Positions 19,246 through 27,252 of a stretch of DNA of 51,530 nt are shown in pieces (position 1 is the stretch's first letter; every line of letters starts with the position of its first letter). The position numbers and the translations under genes were made by a program. The stretch lies in contig JBOGVA010000048.1 of the NCBI GenBank assembly GCA_050692195.1, forward strand, positions 1 through 51,530. Reading direction: 5' to 3'. Below the pieces are notes generated by a model. That model had not been told where the DNA came from. It saw only the letters and a program-made list of their open reading frames with translations, and ran no database searches. Source of the DNA: JBOGVA01 sp050692195 (GTDB lineage Bacteria > Actinomycetota > UBA4738).

Positions 19246-20319
19246 ATGAGTTCGATCAGGCGCGGCCGTGTCCTTGCCGCCTTCCTGGCGGCCGTGGTTC
19301 TTCTGGGAGGCGTGGCGTACGCCGCCCTGTTCATGGGGGGCCGCGCCGGTGTGGGGCCGTTGGCCCCCGGTGGCCCCGACAGCAACCCAGACTTCCCCGG
19401 GGGGCCTCCGCCCCCGCCTCCACGCTGTCCGCTGACCGGCGTGGACCCGGAAGGTGAGGTCCCGAACCGACCCGCGCTGGCCATCAAGGTCGAGAACCTG
19501 CCGTCCGCCCGGCCCCAGACCGGCCTGTCCTGGGCCGACATCGTGTACGAGGAGCCGGTCGAGGCCGGCATCACCCGGTTCATCGCGGTCTACCAGTGCC
19601 AGGACGCGGAGCGAGTGCAGCCCGTGAGGAGCGCGCGGCTCACCGACCCCCACATCCTCATGCAGTTCGGCCGGCCGCTCTTTGCCTACTCCGGTGGCGT
19701 GCCGCAGGTCACCCAGGCTGTGAGGCAAGCGCGGCTCATCGACGTGAACGCCAGCACGGCGATCGGCGCGAACGCCTATCAGCGAGACCCGCAGCGTCGG
19801 CGGCCCCATGACCTGTACACGAGCACCCGCGAGCTGTACAGGGCAGCGAGGTCCCGTATCCGGAGGGCCGGCCCACCGGAGCCCGTGTTCGCCTACAGGT
19901 CCGGCAGGGCCACGGGAAGGAGGGTCCAGGAGATCCACCTCCCGTTCTCGTCCTCTTCGGACGTCTATTGGAGGTGGAGCGGCGACCAGAGGGCCTTCGT
20001 GCGGTTCCACGGCTCGGATCCGCACGTCTCATCTGACGGCACCCAGTTCTCGGCGCGGAACGTGGTGGTGCAGGTGGTCGAGATCGTGCTGAGCGACATC
20101 GTCGATGTGAACGGAGTGCGCTCTCCCGAGGTCGTCGCCACGGGGACCGGCAAGGCCTACGTGTTACGGCGGGGGAGGATCGTGACCGGCACGTGGAGCC
20201 GTCCCACGCTCGAGGACGTGACGAGGTTCCACGACGCCAACGGCGACGAGATCCTGCTCACGCCGGGCAACACCTGGGTCGAGTTGCTGCCCGACGACGT
20301 CCCGGTCACCTTCAGCTAG
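19246..20319 (+). CDS. DUF3048-domain (YerB-like) secreted or membrane-anchored protein
   Basis: 357 residues. An N-terminal hydrophobic helix (about 8-30) forms a signal or anchor, and a Gly/Pro-rich linker (about 35-60, including six prolines in a row) leads to CPLTGV. The DUF3048 domain follows, with RPALAIKVENLPSARPQTGL, DIVYEEPVEAGITRF and VRSARLTD. The C-terminal part (SARNVVVQVVE...TGTGKAYVLRRG) is the companion domain usual for this family. Function is unknown; Bacillus YerB is a lipoprotein, but no lipobox Cys is evident here. AAGGAGA lies 8 nt before the ATG. Its TAG stop shares a CTAG with the stop of trpS on the other strand. Confidence 0.85.
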   Translation: MSSIRRGRVLAAFLAAVVLLGGVAYAALFMGGRAGVGPLAPGGPDSNPDFPGGPPPPPPRCPLTGVDPEGEVPNRPALAIKVENLPSARPQTGLSWADIVYEEPVEAGITRFIAVYQCQDAERVQPVRSARLTDPHILMQFGRPLFAYSGGVPQVTQAVRQARLIDVNASTAIGANAYQRDPQRRRPHDLYTSTRELYRAARSRIRRAGPPEPVFAYRSGRATGRRVQEIHLPFSSSSDVYWRWSGDQRAFVRFHGSDPHVSSDGTQFSARNVVVQVVEIVLSDIVDVNGVRSPEVVATGTGKAYVLRRGRIVTGTWSRPTLEDVTRFHDANGDEILLTPGNTWVELLPDDVPVTFS

Positions 20320-21308
20320 GCCTTGGGAGGCCCGATGCCCATCCGCTCCCGGGCCAGAGCGACCGTGTCGGCTGCGATGACTCGCGCCCGCTCGGCGCCG
20401 GACGCGAGCGTTGCCTCGAGCCCGGCCTCGTCGCGGCGGATCGTCTGGTATCGCTCGCGCACGGGGGCCAGGTACGTGACGACCGCCTCCCCCACGGCCT
20501 GCTTGAAGTGGGCGTAGCCCGACGCGCCGGCGAACTGCTTCTCCACGGCGTCCGGCGATGTCTCGCGCACCGCGGCCATGATCTCGATCAGGCTGGCGAT
20601 CCCCGGCTTCCCGGGCCCCCGGACGATGTCCTTGCCGGAGTCGGTGACGGCGCTCTTGAACTTGCGCAGGATCGCCTCGGGTTCGTCCAGGACGTACACC
20701 GTTCCCAGCTCGGTCCCTCCGGTGGTGGACATCTTCCTGTCGGGGGCCTGAAGGTCCATGATCCTGGCACCAACCTCGGGAATCCGGTGCTCGGGGACGA
20801 CGAACGTCTCTCCGAACCGGGAGTTGAACCGCTGGGCGATCTCCCGCATGAGCTCGACGTGCTGCTTCTGGTCCTCTCCCACGGGCACCTGGTGCGTCTG
20901 GTAGGCGAGCACGTCCGCAGCCTGAAGGACCGGGTAGAAGAATAGCCCGGCCGAGATCAACTCCTTCTGCTGGGCGGACTTCTCCTTGAACTGGTGCATC
21001 CGGCCGAGCTCCCCGTAGGCCGTCACGCTGGCCAGCAGCCAACAGAGCTCGGTGTGCTGGGGTACGTCCCCCTGGCGGAACAGGATGCACCGCTCGGGGT
21101 CCAGTCCGGCTGCCAGCAGGATGGCGGCGGTGTCCCGTACCTGTTGCCGAAGCTTCGCCGGCTCGTAGGCGACCGTCGTGGCATGCAGGTCCACGATGCA
21201 GTAGATGGCCTCGCCGCGATCCTGACCCTCCACGTACTGCCTGATGGCCCCGATGTAGTTGCCGAGATGCTTGCGCCCGGTCGGCTGGATCCCCGAGAAG
21301 ATGCGCAT
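20316..21308 (-). CDS. trpS: Tryptophan-tRNA ligase
   Basis: 330 residues, normal for bacterial TrpRS. The class I HIGH motif appears as GIQPTGRKHLGN (residues 6-17), and KMSKS as DRKMSTTGG. The substrate region VPVGEDQKQHVEL is intact. It charges tRNA-Trp. The ATG lies 9 nt downstream of a TAACCT box on the minus strand, again without a Shine-Dalgarno. It converges on the DUF3048 gene with a 4-bp overlap in which CTAG provides a TAG stop on each strand. Confidence 0.96.
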   Translation of the reverse strand: MRIFSGIQPTGRKHLGNYIGAIRQYVEGQDRGEAIYCIVDLHATTVAYEPAKLRQQVRDTAAILLAAGLDPERCILFRQGDVPQHTELCWLLASVTAYGELGRMHQFKEKSAQQKELISAGLFFYPVLQAADVLAYQTHQVPVGEDQKQHVELMREIAQRFNSRFGETFVVPEHRIPEVGARIMDLQAPDRKMSTTGGTELGTVYVLDEPEAILRKFKSAVTDSGKDIVRGPGKPGIASLIEIMAAVRETSPDAVEKQFAGASGYAHFKQAVGEAVVTYLAPVRERYQTIRRDEAGLEATLASGAERARVIAADTVALARERMGIGPPKA

Positions 21309-21317
21309 GGCTCGATC

Positions 21318-21323
21318 AGGTTA
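21318..21323 (-). promoter_or_regulatory. Candidate -10 hexamer TAACCT of trpS
   Basis: On the minus strand TAACCT ends 9 nt before the trpS ATG; no ribosome binding site is seen between. Confidence 0.35.
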
Positions 21324-21416
21324 CGCGGTCCCAACCGGGGTCGTCGTTTCTCCTCCGCGAGTACACTGAGTTGACGCCCCGCGTGGCGGCACCGCGGGGG
21401 TGGGAGGGAACGGGAG

Positions 21417-22304
21417 ATGCAAGACGAAACCGGCACGATGCGGGTCAAGACGGGTCTCGCCGAGATGCTCAAAGGCGGAGTGATCATGGACGTGACGACC
21501 GCGGAGCAGGCCAAGATCGCCGAGGACGCCGGAGCCTGCGCGGTGATGGCCCTGGAGCGCGTACCGGCCGACATCCGGGCCGAGGGGGGGGTTGCCCGCA
21601 TGGCCGACCCCGTCAAGGTCTCCGAGATCATGGAGGCCGTCTCCATCCCGGTCATGGCGAAGTGCCGCATCGGCCACTTCGTGGAGGCGCAGATCCTCCA
21701 GTCGCTCGGCGTGGACTACCTCGACGAGAGCGAGGTGCTCACGCCCGCCGATGAGGAGAACCACATCGACAAGTGGGGCTTCACCGTTCCGTTCGTGTGC
21801 GGGGCTCGCGACCTGGGGGAGGCCCTTCGCCGGGTCGCCGAAGGTGCCGCGATGATCAGGACGAAGGGCGAGGCGGGAACGGGCAACGTGGTGGAGGCGG
21901 TTCGCCACATGCGCAGGATCACCGGCCAGATCAGGCACCTCGCGGGGCTCCGGACCGACGAGCTGGTCCACGCGGCCAAAGAGATGGGCGCACCGCTCGA
22001 GCTGGTCAGGCAGGTCGCAGCGACCGGGAAGCTGCCGGTCGTGAACTTCGCCGCCGGGGGTCTCGCCACCCCTGCCGACGCCGCCTTGATGATGCAGCTC
22101 GGGGCCGACGGGAACTTCGTCGGCTCGGGCATCTTCAAGTCCGAGGACCCGGCCTCACGGGCCAGGGCCATCGTGGAGGCCACCACCTATTACCAGGACC
22201 CCGACATCCTGGCCAAGGTGTCGCGTGGCCTGGGCGAACCGATGCGGGGCCTCGACATCGCCGAGATCGGCCAGGAGGGGCTGCTCCAGACTCGGGGCTG
22301 GTGA
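21417..22304 (+). CDS. pdxS: Pyridoxal 5'-phosphate synthase, PdxS subunit
   Basis: 295 residues. The TIM-barrel synthase of the DXP-independent vitamin B6 pathway makes PLP from ribose 5-phosphate, glyceraldehyde 3-phosphate and ammonia supplied by PdxT. The Schiff-base Lys is Lys82 in VMAKCRIGHF; the second, relay lysine is in MIRTKGEAGTG, and the phosphate loop in NFAAGGLATPADAALMM. A GGGAG lies just before the ATG, and a possible TACACT box lies some 50 nt upstream, so this gene has a leader. Its stop overlaps the next start as GTGA; pdxT follows that membrane gene. Confidence 0.97.
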   Translation: MQDETGTMRVKTGLAEMLKGGVIMDVTTAEQAKIAEDAGACAVMALERVPADIRAEGGVARMADPVKVSEIMEAVSIPVMAKCRIGHFVEAQILQSLGVDYLDESEVLTPADEENHIDKWGFTVPFVCGARDLGEALRRVAEGAAMIRTKGEAGTGNVVEAVRHMRRITGQIRHLAGLRTDELVHAAKEMGAPLELVRQVAATGKLPVVNFAAGGLATPADAALMMQLGADGNFVGSGIFKSEDPASRARAIVEATTYYQDPDILAKVSRGLGEPMRGLDIAEIGQEGLLQTRGW

Positions 22305-22924
22305 ACACTCAGTCCCCCTCAGAAGAAACCTCTTCCGGAGCCGCGAGGCCGGCCGCAGACGATCTCCCTATGGCTCGTGGTCGAGCCCGCGCGGCCTTTG
22401 CCATCGGGCAGCTCTACTACTACGCGGCTGCAGTGACCGGAGTGGGGTTCCTCTTGGGCGGGCTCATCGTCTCCCTTATCGGCCTGCGCCAGGCGGTGCT
22501 GCCCCGGGATTTCGAGTTTGCCCGAAACGGCTTCCACGGTGCGCTCACGGGGCTCTCGTTCGCCATCCCGGGTCTCGTCACAGTGTGGTGGCACCTGCGC
22601 GAGGTCCGCCAGGTCCGATCGGTCGACGCGTTTTGGGGAAGCTCGCTCTACTTCCACCTGGTCGCCCTCCTGGCCCTGGGATTCGTCCTGGGAGGCGTTG
22701 CTGCCACCATGGGCTCCCTGGTCGACCTGGTACTGCCGGAGTGCGTCAACGATTTCTTCGTGGAAGCCGTTCCGGCGGGCGCGGAGCTCTCCTCCGACCA
22801 GTGCCACCAGGAGAGTGCGGACGCTCTTCGGAGAGTCCTGGACTCGTTCATTGTGGTGCTGGTGGCCAGCCCGGTCTGGTGGTGGCACCTCCGGCAAGGC
22901 CGGCGCTTGTCGCCGTCGAGCTAA
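22301..22924 (+). CDS. Four-helix membrane protein of unknown function between pdxS and pdxT
   Basis: 207 residues from GTG 22301 (GTGA overlap with the pdxS stop). Four hydrophobic segments lie at about 45-70, 82-102, 112-140 and 183-200, and two short W-rich repeats end helices 2 and 4 (VTVWWHLRE, SPVWWWHLRQ). This suggests an internal duplication of a two-helix unit, similar in style to DUF5671 proteins. The extracytoplasmic loop has two Cys. Its place inside the pdxST unit implies co-expression, but nothing in the sequence ties it to vitamin B6; transport or a sensor role would be guesses. Confidence 0.7.
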   Translation: MNTQSPSEETSSGAARPAADDLPMARGRARAAFAIGQLYYYAAAVTGVGFLLGGLIVSLIGLRQAVLPRDFEFARNGFHGALTGLSFAIPGLVTVWWHLREVRQVRSVDAFWGSSLYFHLVALLALGFVLGGVAATMGSLVDLVLPECVNDFFVEAVPAGAELSSDQCHQESADALRRVLDSFIVVLVASPVWWWHLRQGRRLSPSS

Positions 22925-22970
22925 GCAACGGCCTGTCGGCCTGATCACGAGGGTGGGGAACCGGCGTCGC

Positions 22971-22976
22971 TATCAT
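22971..22976 (+). promoter_or_regulatory. -10 hexamer TATCAT before pdxT
   Basis: TATCAT ends 10 nt before ATG 22987, so any leader would be only a few nt. It implies pdxT can be transcribed apart from pdxS. Confidence 0.4.
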
Positions 22977-22986
22977 TGCTCTCGGT

Positions 22987-23544
22987 ATGAAGGCAGGAGT
23001 TCTGGCTCTGCAGGGTGACTTCCGGGAACACGCCCGGATGCTGGCCGAGTGCGGCGCCACGCCTGTTCTGGTACGCACCGCCGAGGAGCTGGCATCCGTG
23101 GAGTGCCTCGCGATCCCCGGCGGCGAGTCGACCACGATCGGCAAGCTGGCGAGGATCCACGGCCTGGTCGAGCCCATCCGCCGGAGGGCGAGTGAGGGGA
23201 TGCCCATACTCGGCACGTGCGCGGGGATGATCGTGCTGGCCCGGCGGGTCCGCGGCGGTGCCCCGCTCCTCTCGCTCCTCGACGTCGAGGTGCGGCGCAA
23301 TGCCTACGGGCGGCAGGTCGATTCGTTCGAGGCGGACGTCGAGGTTCGCGAGGTTGGCCCGGTCAGGGCCGTGTTCATCAGAGCTCCTCAGGTGACGGGC
23401 GTCGGTCCCGAAGTCGACGTGCTCGCCGAGCACGACGGCCAGCCCGTCGTCGTGCAGGAGGGAAGGATCCTGGCCGCCTCCTTCCACCCCGAGATCGCCG
23501 AGGACCCCCGGCTCCACCAGCGTCTGCTGAAGCTGGCAGGCTAG
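22987..23544 (+). CDS. pdxT: Pyridoxal 5'-phosphate synthase glutaminase, PdxT subunit
   Basis: 185 residues, class I glutamine amidotransferase fold. The nucleophile is Cys78 in GTCAGM and the dyad partners are His167 and Glu169 in SFHPEIAED. GGESTT (about 46-51) is the PdxT-specific oxyanion region. It hydrolyses glutamine and channels ammonia to the PdxS dodecamer. The gene follows the four-helix membrane protein gene by 62 nt and precedes yebC. Confidence 0.96.
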   Translation: MKAGVLALQGDFREHARMLAECGATPVLVRTAEELASVECLAIPGGESTTIGKLARIHGLVEPIRRRASEGMPILGTCAGMIVLARRVRGGAPLLSLLDVEVRRNAYGRQVDSFEADVEVREVGPVRAVFIRAPQVTGVGPEVDVLAEHDGQPVVVQEGRILAASFHPEIAEDPRLHQRLLKLAG

Positions 23545-23572
23545 TCTTCTCGGGCCGGGGTCAGGAGCTCGC

Positions 23573-24322
23573 ATGTCCGGCCACTCGAAGTGGAGCCAGA
23601 TCAAGAGAAAGAAGACCGCCGCCGACGAGAGACGGGGGCGGATGTTCTCCAAGCTTCTGCGGGCCATCGAGGTCGCGGCGAGGGAGGGCGGCCCCAACGT
23701 CGAGGGGAACATGGCGCTGGCCTCCGCCGTGCAGAAGGCCCGCGACTACTCGGTCCCCATGGACAACATCGATCGAGCCATCAAGCGGGCAGCCGGCGAC
23801 ACCGGAGGCGCACGCTTCGAGGAGGTCACGTACGAGGGATACGCACCCGGGGGCGTGGCCGTCCTGGTCGAGGCCATGACCGACAACCGGAACCGAACCG
23901 GACAGGAGGTCAGACATACCTTCTCCCGGCTCGGGGGAAACCTGGGGGATCCGGGAAGCGTGGCCTGGATGTTCCAGCGCCGGGGCTTCATTGTGATCGA
24001 CAAGGCCGCCGCCCCCGACGAGGACCGCCTCCTCGAGATCATCCTGGAAGCCGGAGCCGAGGATCTGCGCGACTCGGGCGAGCAGTGGGAGGTGGTCACG
24101 CCTCCCGACGCGCTCGTGTCCGTTCGAAAGGCGCTGGAGGCGGCGGGGATCACCTTCGTCTCCGCGGAGCTCACGATGCTCCCGCAGACGGGTGTCCCGG
24201 TGGGTGCCGAGCGGGCCGAGTCGGTGATCAGGTTGATCGAGGCCCTCGAGGACCTGGAGGACGTCCAGGCCGTCTACTCCAACTTCGACATCCCCGAAGA
24301 GATCCTGGTGAAAACGGGCTAA
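23573..24322 (+). CDS. YebC/PmpR/TACO1-family regulatory protein
   Basis: 249 residues opening with MSGHSKWSQIKRKKTAAD, the near-invariant family start, followed by GRMFSKLLR and VQKARDYSVPMDNIDRAIK. YebC-family proteins have been described both as DNA-binding regulators (PmpR, and control of ruv genes) and, more recently, as translation factors that relieve stalling at proline stretches. The location directly before ruvCAB is conserved in many bacteria. AGGAGC lies 5 nt before the ATG. Confidence 0.94.
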   Translation: MSGHSKWSQIKRKKTAADERRGRMFSKLLRAIEVAAREGGPNVEGNMALASAVQKARDYSVPMDNIDRAIKRAAGDTGGARFEEVTYEGYAPGGVAVLVEAMTDNRNRTGQEVRHTFSRLGGNLGDPGSVAWMFQRRGFIVIDKAAAPDEDRLLEIILEAGAEDLRDSGEQWEVVTPPDALVSVRKALEAAGITFVSAELTMLPQTGVPVGAERAESVIRLIEALEDLEDVQAVYSNFDIPEEILVKTG

Positions 24323-24388
24323 CCGACCCGCGCCTTCGGCGAGGCGGTAAATTACACCGTTGTGATTGCGCGGACTGCTGCCGAGGGG

Positions 24389-24394
24389 TACCCT
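24389..24394 (+). promoter_or_regulatory. Candidate -10 hexamer TACCCT of ruvC
   Basis: TACCCT ends 9 nt before ATG 24404. An alternative box TAAATT (24348-24353) precedes an in-frame GTG at 24362 by 8 nt and would add 14 residues to RuvC. Confidence 0.35.
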
Positions 24395-24397
24395 GGT

Positions 24398-24409
24398 GAA
24401 CGTATGTTC
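24398..24409 (+). promoter_or_regulatory. LexA (SOS) operator overlapping the ruvC start codon
   Basis: GAACGTATGTTC fits the GAAC-N4-GTTC core of the actinobacterial/Gram-positive SOS box, and its flanks (T...G) match one of the two outer bases of CGAAC...GTTCG. The ruvC ATG (24404-24406) lies inside it. The same 12-bp core occurs before the HNH gene on the other strand. LexA bound here would cover the start region of a leaderless promoter. Confidence 0.78.
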
Positions 24410-24913
24410 GATACCGCGGTCCTGGGGGTGGACCCCGGCACTGCCGCGGTGGGGCTGGCCCTCGTGGTGGGGGGAGGCTCGCGAGCGTCGGTAAGGTGGG
24501 CAGATACCCTGCGCACTCCTCCGAGCCTTGCTGCCGGGGAGCGTCTTCGCCACATCTACGGGGGTGTGACCAAAGTGATCGAGGAGCACAGGCCCGAGGT
24601 GATGGCGATCGAGCGCCTGATGTGGGGCCGGAACACGGAGAGCGCGATGGGAGTTGCTCGAGCCTCCGGGGTGATCATGCTCGCGGCCGCTCAGGCCGGT
24701 ATGCAAGTCGAGGAGTATGCCCCGCTCGAGGTGAAGATGGCGGTGACGGGAGCGGGCAACGCACCGAAGGAGGCCGTCCGTCGGGCCCTGGCGAGGGTCC
24801 TCGGCCTGGAGGGCGTCCCGACAGACCCCGACGCGGCGGACGCCGTCGCCGTCGGCGTCTGTCACCTCCAGCAGGCGGGGTTTCGCCGGCTGGCCGGGAG
24901 GGCGAGCCGGTGA
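24404..24913 (+). CDS. ruvC: Holliday junction resolvase RuvC
   Basis: 169 residues. RNase H-like fold with the catalytic acids Asp in VLGVDPGTA (residue 8), Glu in VMAIERLMWG, and the C-terminal pair in DPDAADAVAVG. RuvC cuts four-way junctions that RuvAB has migrated. ATG 24404 gives the usual short stretch before the first Asp; GTG 24362 is the alternative. The stop overlaps ruvA as GTGA. The LexA box at the start suggests that the whole ruvCAB unit is DNA-damage inducible. Confidence 0.95.
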   Translation: MFDTAVLGVDPGTAAVGLALVVGGGSRASVRWADTLRTPPSLAAGERLRHIYGGVTKVIEEHRPEVMAIERLMWGRNTESAMGVARASGVIMLAAAQAGMQVEEYAPLEVKMAVTGAGNAPKEAVRRALARVLGLEGVPTDPDAADAVAVGVCHLQQAGFRRLAGRASR

Positions 24914-25491
24914 TCGGGTTCCTGGACGGCGAGATCGCGGAGAAAGCCGACGGCGTGGTCGTCGTCTCCGTCGGAGGCACGGGGTACGAGGTCATGGTCC
25001 CGGCGCAGACCCTGGCGCGGTTGCCCTCGCCGGGACGGCGGGTCCGGCTGTTCACCCGGCTTCAGCTGCGGGACGAGGCCATGGTCCTGTACGGCTTCTC
25101 CTCACCGGACGAACGGGGCCTCTTCGACCACCTGATCACCGTGAGCGGAGTGGGACCGAAGGTGGCCCTGGCCATCCTGTCCGTGCTTGCCCCCCTGGCT
25201 CTGCGCCGGGCGGTGGCCAGCGGGGATGCTGCGGCGCTGACCCTGGTGCCGGGCGTGGGAAAGAAGGTGGCCGGCCGGATCATCCTGGACCTGAAGGACA
25301 AGATCGGAGCGGGGGGGGAGGCGGCCGCGTCCGGACCGCTTGCCGAGGTGCGGGAGGCCCTGCTCGCCCTGGGGCTCTCGGCCCAGGAAGCCCGGGAGGC
25401 TCTGGCGGCGCTGGCTCCCGACGGCGACCGGCCCGTGCAGGAGCTGTTGCGGGAAGCGCTTCGGAGCGTGGGGCGAGGAGGAGCGGCATGA
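24910..25491 (+). CDS. ruvA: Holliday junction branch-migration protein RuvA
   Basis: 193 residues from GTG 24910. The OB-fold domain opens with MIGFLDGEI-type sequence. Two helix-hairpin-helix motifs follow (LITVSGVGPKVALAIL and LTLVPGVGKKVAGRII), then a flexible Gly/Ala-rich linker (about 138-147) and the C-terminal RuvB-contacting domain (EVREALLALGLSAQEAREAL). RuvA holds the junction open and loads RuvB. Overlaps on both sides (GTGA with ruvC, ATGA with ruvB) show tight coupling. Confidence 0.96.
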   Translation: MIGFLDGEIAEKADGVVVVSVGGTGYEVMVPAQTLARLPSPGRRVRLFTRLQLRDEAMVLYGFSSPDERGLFDHLITVSGVGPKVALAILSVLAPLALRRAVASGDAAALTLVPGVGKKVAGRIILDLKDKIGAGGEAAASGPLAEVREALLALGLSAQEAREALAALAPDGDRPVQELLREALRSVGRGGAA

Positions 25492-26522
25492 GCAAGCGAC
25501 AGGCGGAGGCCCCTGTTCGCGTGGTGGCGGCAGACCTCCGCGAGGAGGAACGAGAGCTCGACGCCGCGCTCCGTCCCAGGTGGCTTTCGGAGTTCGTGGG
25601 GCAGGCCAGGATCAAGGAGCAGCTCCAGCTCCTCATCGACGGGACGCGGGCCCGGGGGGAGACGCTCGACCACCTCCTTCTGTCCGGTCCACCCGGCCTG
25701 GGGAAGACCACGCTCGCCGGCATCGTGGCGAACGAGCTGGGCGTGGCGTTCCGTCCCACGTCGGGCCCGGCCCTGGAGCGGGCCGGCGATCTGGCCGCCA
25801 TCCTCACCAACCTGGAGGAGGGGGACGTCCTCTTCGTCGACGAGGTCCATCGCATGCCGCGCCCGGTGGAGGAGGTGCTGTACCCGGCCCTGGAGGACTT
25901 CAAGCTCGACGTCATCATCGGGAAGGGGCCGTCCGCAAGGAGCATCCGCCTCGACCTGCCCGCGTTCACGCTGGTAGCGGCGACCACCCGGCCGGGCCTC
26001 ATCACCCTCCCCCTTCGGGAGCGGTTCGGGTTCTCCCCCAGGCTCGACTATTACTCTTTGGAGGAGCTCGTCCAGGTGGTGAACCGCTCCGCCGGCATCC
26101 TGGGGATCGAGGCGGAGCCGAACGGCGCCGAGGAGATCGCCGGACGCTCTCGAGGGACGCCGCGGATCGCCAACCGCCTCCTCCGGCGTGTCCGGGACTA
26201 TGCCCAGGTCCGAGGCGACGGCCGGGTGACGTCCGAGTCTGCCTCGCTCGCCCTGGCGCTGTTCCAGGTGGACGAGCGTGGCCTGGACAAACTCGACATC
26301 TCGATCCTGTCGGCACTCGTCCAGAAGTTCCAGGGAGGCCCGGTCGGCCTCTCCACGCTTTCGGCGGCGGTGGGGGAGGAGACCGACACGATCGAGGACG
26401 TCTACGAGCCGTACCTCCTGCAGCTGGGATTCATCAAGCGAACGCCCCGCGGCCGGGTCGCCACCCCGGCGGCGTATGCTCACCTCGGCCTTTCCCCCCA
26501 GGAGGCGTCGGGACTCTTCTAG
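25488..26522 (+). CDS. ruvB: Holliday junction ATPase RuvB
   Basis: 344 residues. Walker A GPPGLGKTTLA, Walker B LFVDEVHRM, sensor 1 ...VAATTRPG and the arginine-finger region PLRERFGF identify RuvB. The C-terminal winged helix ends with TPRGRVATPAAYAHLGL. It is the motor that drives branch migration on RuvA-bound junctions. The ATGA overlap with ruvA couples translation; a short DUF2905 gene follows by 29 nt from its own promoter-like box. Confidence 0.97.
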   Translation: MSKRQAEAPVRVVAADLREEERELDAALRPRWLSEFVGQARIKEQLQLLIDGTRARGETLDHLLLSGPPGLGKTTLAGIVANELGVAFRPTSGPALERAGDLAAILTNLEEGDVLFVDEVHRMPRPVEEVLYPALEDFKLDVIIGKGPSARSIRLDLPAFTLVAATTRPGLITLPLRERFGFSPRLDYYSLEELVQVVNRSAGILGIEAEPNGAEEIAGRSRGTPRIANRLLRRVRDYAQVRGDGRVTSESASLALALFQVDERGLDKLDISILSALVQKFQGGPVGLSTLSAAVGEETDTIEDVYEPYLLQLGFIKRTPRGRVATPAAYAHLGLSPQEASGLF

Positions 26523-26539
26523 CGGCGGGGTGGGGCCGT

Positions 26540-26545
26540 TACAGT
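26540..26545 (+). promoter_or_regulatory. -10 hexamer TACAGT before the DUF2905 gene
   Basis: TACAGT ends 6 nt before ATG 26552, leaderless spacing, no Shine-Dalgarno. Confidence 0.45.
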
Positions 26546-26551
26546 GGGCTG

Positions 26552-26770
26552 ATGGACCTCTCCGGCATCGGGAAGCTCCTCCTGGGCTTGGCCGTCATCC
26601 TCGCCCTGTTCGGCCTGGTCTTCCTCCTGATGGGAAGGGGGGTTCTCCCGAAGTTGCCCGGCGACATGTCGTTCGGCGGGGGGAACACCCGGATCTACAT
26701 CCCGTTGGGCACCTCGCTCCTGCTGTCGGTGGTGCTCACGGTCCTCCTGAGCCTGTTCCTACGCCGGTAG
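26552..26770 (+). CDS. DUF2905-family small membrane protein
   Basis: 72 residues with two hydrophobic helices (about 7-26 and 50-69) separated by LPKLPGDMSFGGGNTRIYIP, a near-constant loop in DUF2905 proteins. These small proteins sit next to ruvB in many Gram-positive bacteria, and their function is unknown. A terminator-like hairpin lies 55 nt after the stop, so this is probably the last gene of the ruv unit. Confidence 0.85.
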   Translation: MDLSGIGKLLLGLAVILALFGLVFLLMGRGVLPKLPGDMSFGGGNTRIYIPLGTSLLLSVVLTVLLSLFLRR

Positions 26771-26778
26771 CGTGATGC

Positions 26779-26807
26779 TTGCGAAGGTACGTCCCGGCCC
26801 CTAAAAT
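26779..26807 (+). promoter_or_regulatory. Promoter TTGCGA-N17-TAAAAT between DUF2905 and yajC
   Basis: TTGCGA (26779-26784) and TAAAAT (26802-26807) are separated by 17 nt, the best -35/-10 pair I see in the window. Transcription would start near 26814, about 11 nt before a terminator-like hairpin. Confidence 0.6.
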
Positions 26808-26824
26808 AGATGTGCTTTCGTCCC

Positions 26825-26849
26825 CGGCGGCTGAGGCCGCCGTTTTTTT
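26825..26849 (+). terminator. Rho-independent terminator (or attenuator) ahead of yajC
   Basis: CGGCGGC (26825-26831), loop TGAG, GCCGCCG (26836-26842), then seven T. The stem is seven perfect GC pairs. It can end transcripts from ruvCAB-DUF2905, but it also lies within the leader of the yajC promoter just upstream, so it could attenuate that transcript. Confidence 0.82.
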
Positions 26850-26901
26850 CGCGGGCTGCTGTCCATCCATCCGGCCAGATAGCGGTCCGGAGGAGGTCAT
26901 C

Positions 26902-27252
26902 GTGCTCGGATCGCTTTCTCCCCTCCTGGGCCAGGCCGACGGCACGGGGGGCTTCGCCGGCTTGCTCCTGCCGCTGCTGCTGATGGGCGCGATCTTCTAC
27001 TTCCTCCTGATCCGCCCCCAGCAGAGGCGAACTCGCTCACAGCGGAACCTCATCGAGAGCCTGGACGTTGGGGACGAGGTCATCACGATCGGCGGGGTGT
27101 TCGGCACGATCCGGGCGCTCGACGAGGAGGCAGTGACGCTCGAGGTGGCTCCCGGGATCCAGGTCAGGCTCGTGAAGAGCGCGGTCGCCAGGAAGCTCGT
27201 CTTCGACGAGGAGGAAGGCGTGGACGAAGAGGAGGCCGGAGGGCAGAAGTGA
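26902..27252 (+). CDS. yajC: Sec translocon accessory protein YajC
   Basis: 116 residues. One membrane helix (about 17-37) ends in the hallmark FLLIRPQQRR, followed by VGDEVITIGGVFGTI and an acidic tail. YajC associates with SecDF. GTG 26902 is chosen because GGAGGAGG lies 5 nt upstream and the family starts shortly before the helix; the longer open frame from 26779 covers a promoter and a terminator. Its stop overlaps the HD-domain gene as GTGA. Confidence 0.93.
   Translation: MLGSLSPLLGQADGTGGFAGLLLPLLLMGAIFYFLLIRPQQRRTRSQRNLIESLDVGDEVITIGGVFGTIRALDEEAVTLEVAPGIQVRLVKSAVARKLVFDEEEGVDEEEAGGQK

Noticed and set aside
26779..26901. N-terminal 41 codons ahead of YajC
   Set aside because: This segment holds a promoter and a rho-independent terminator, while GGAGGAGG before GTG 26902 marks the real start.
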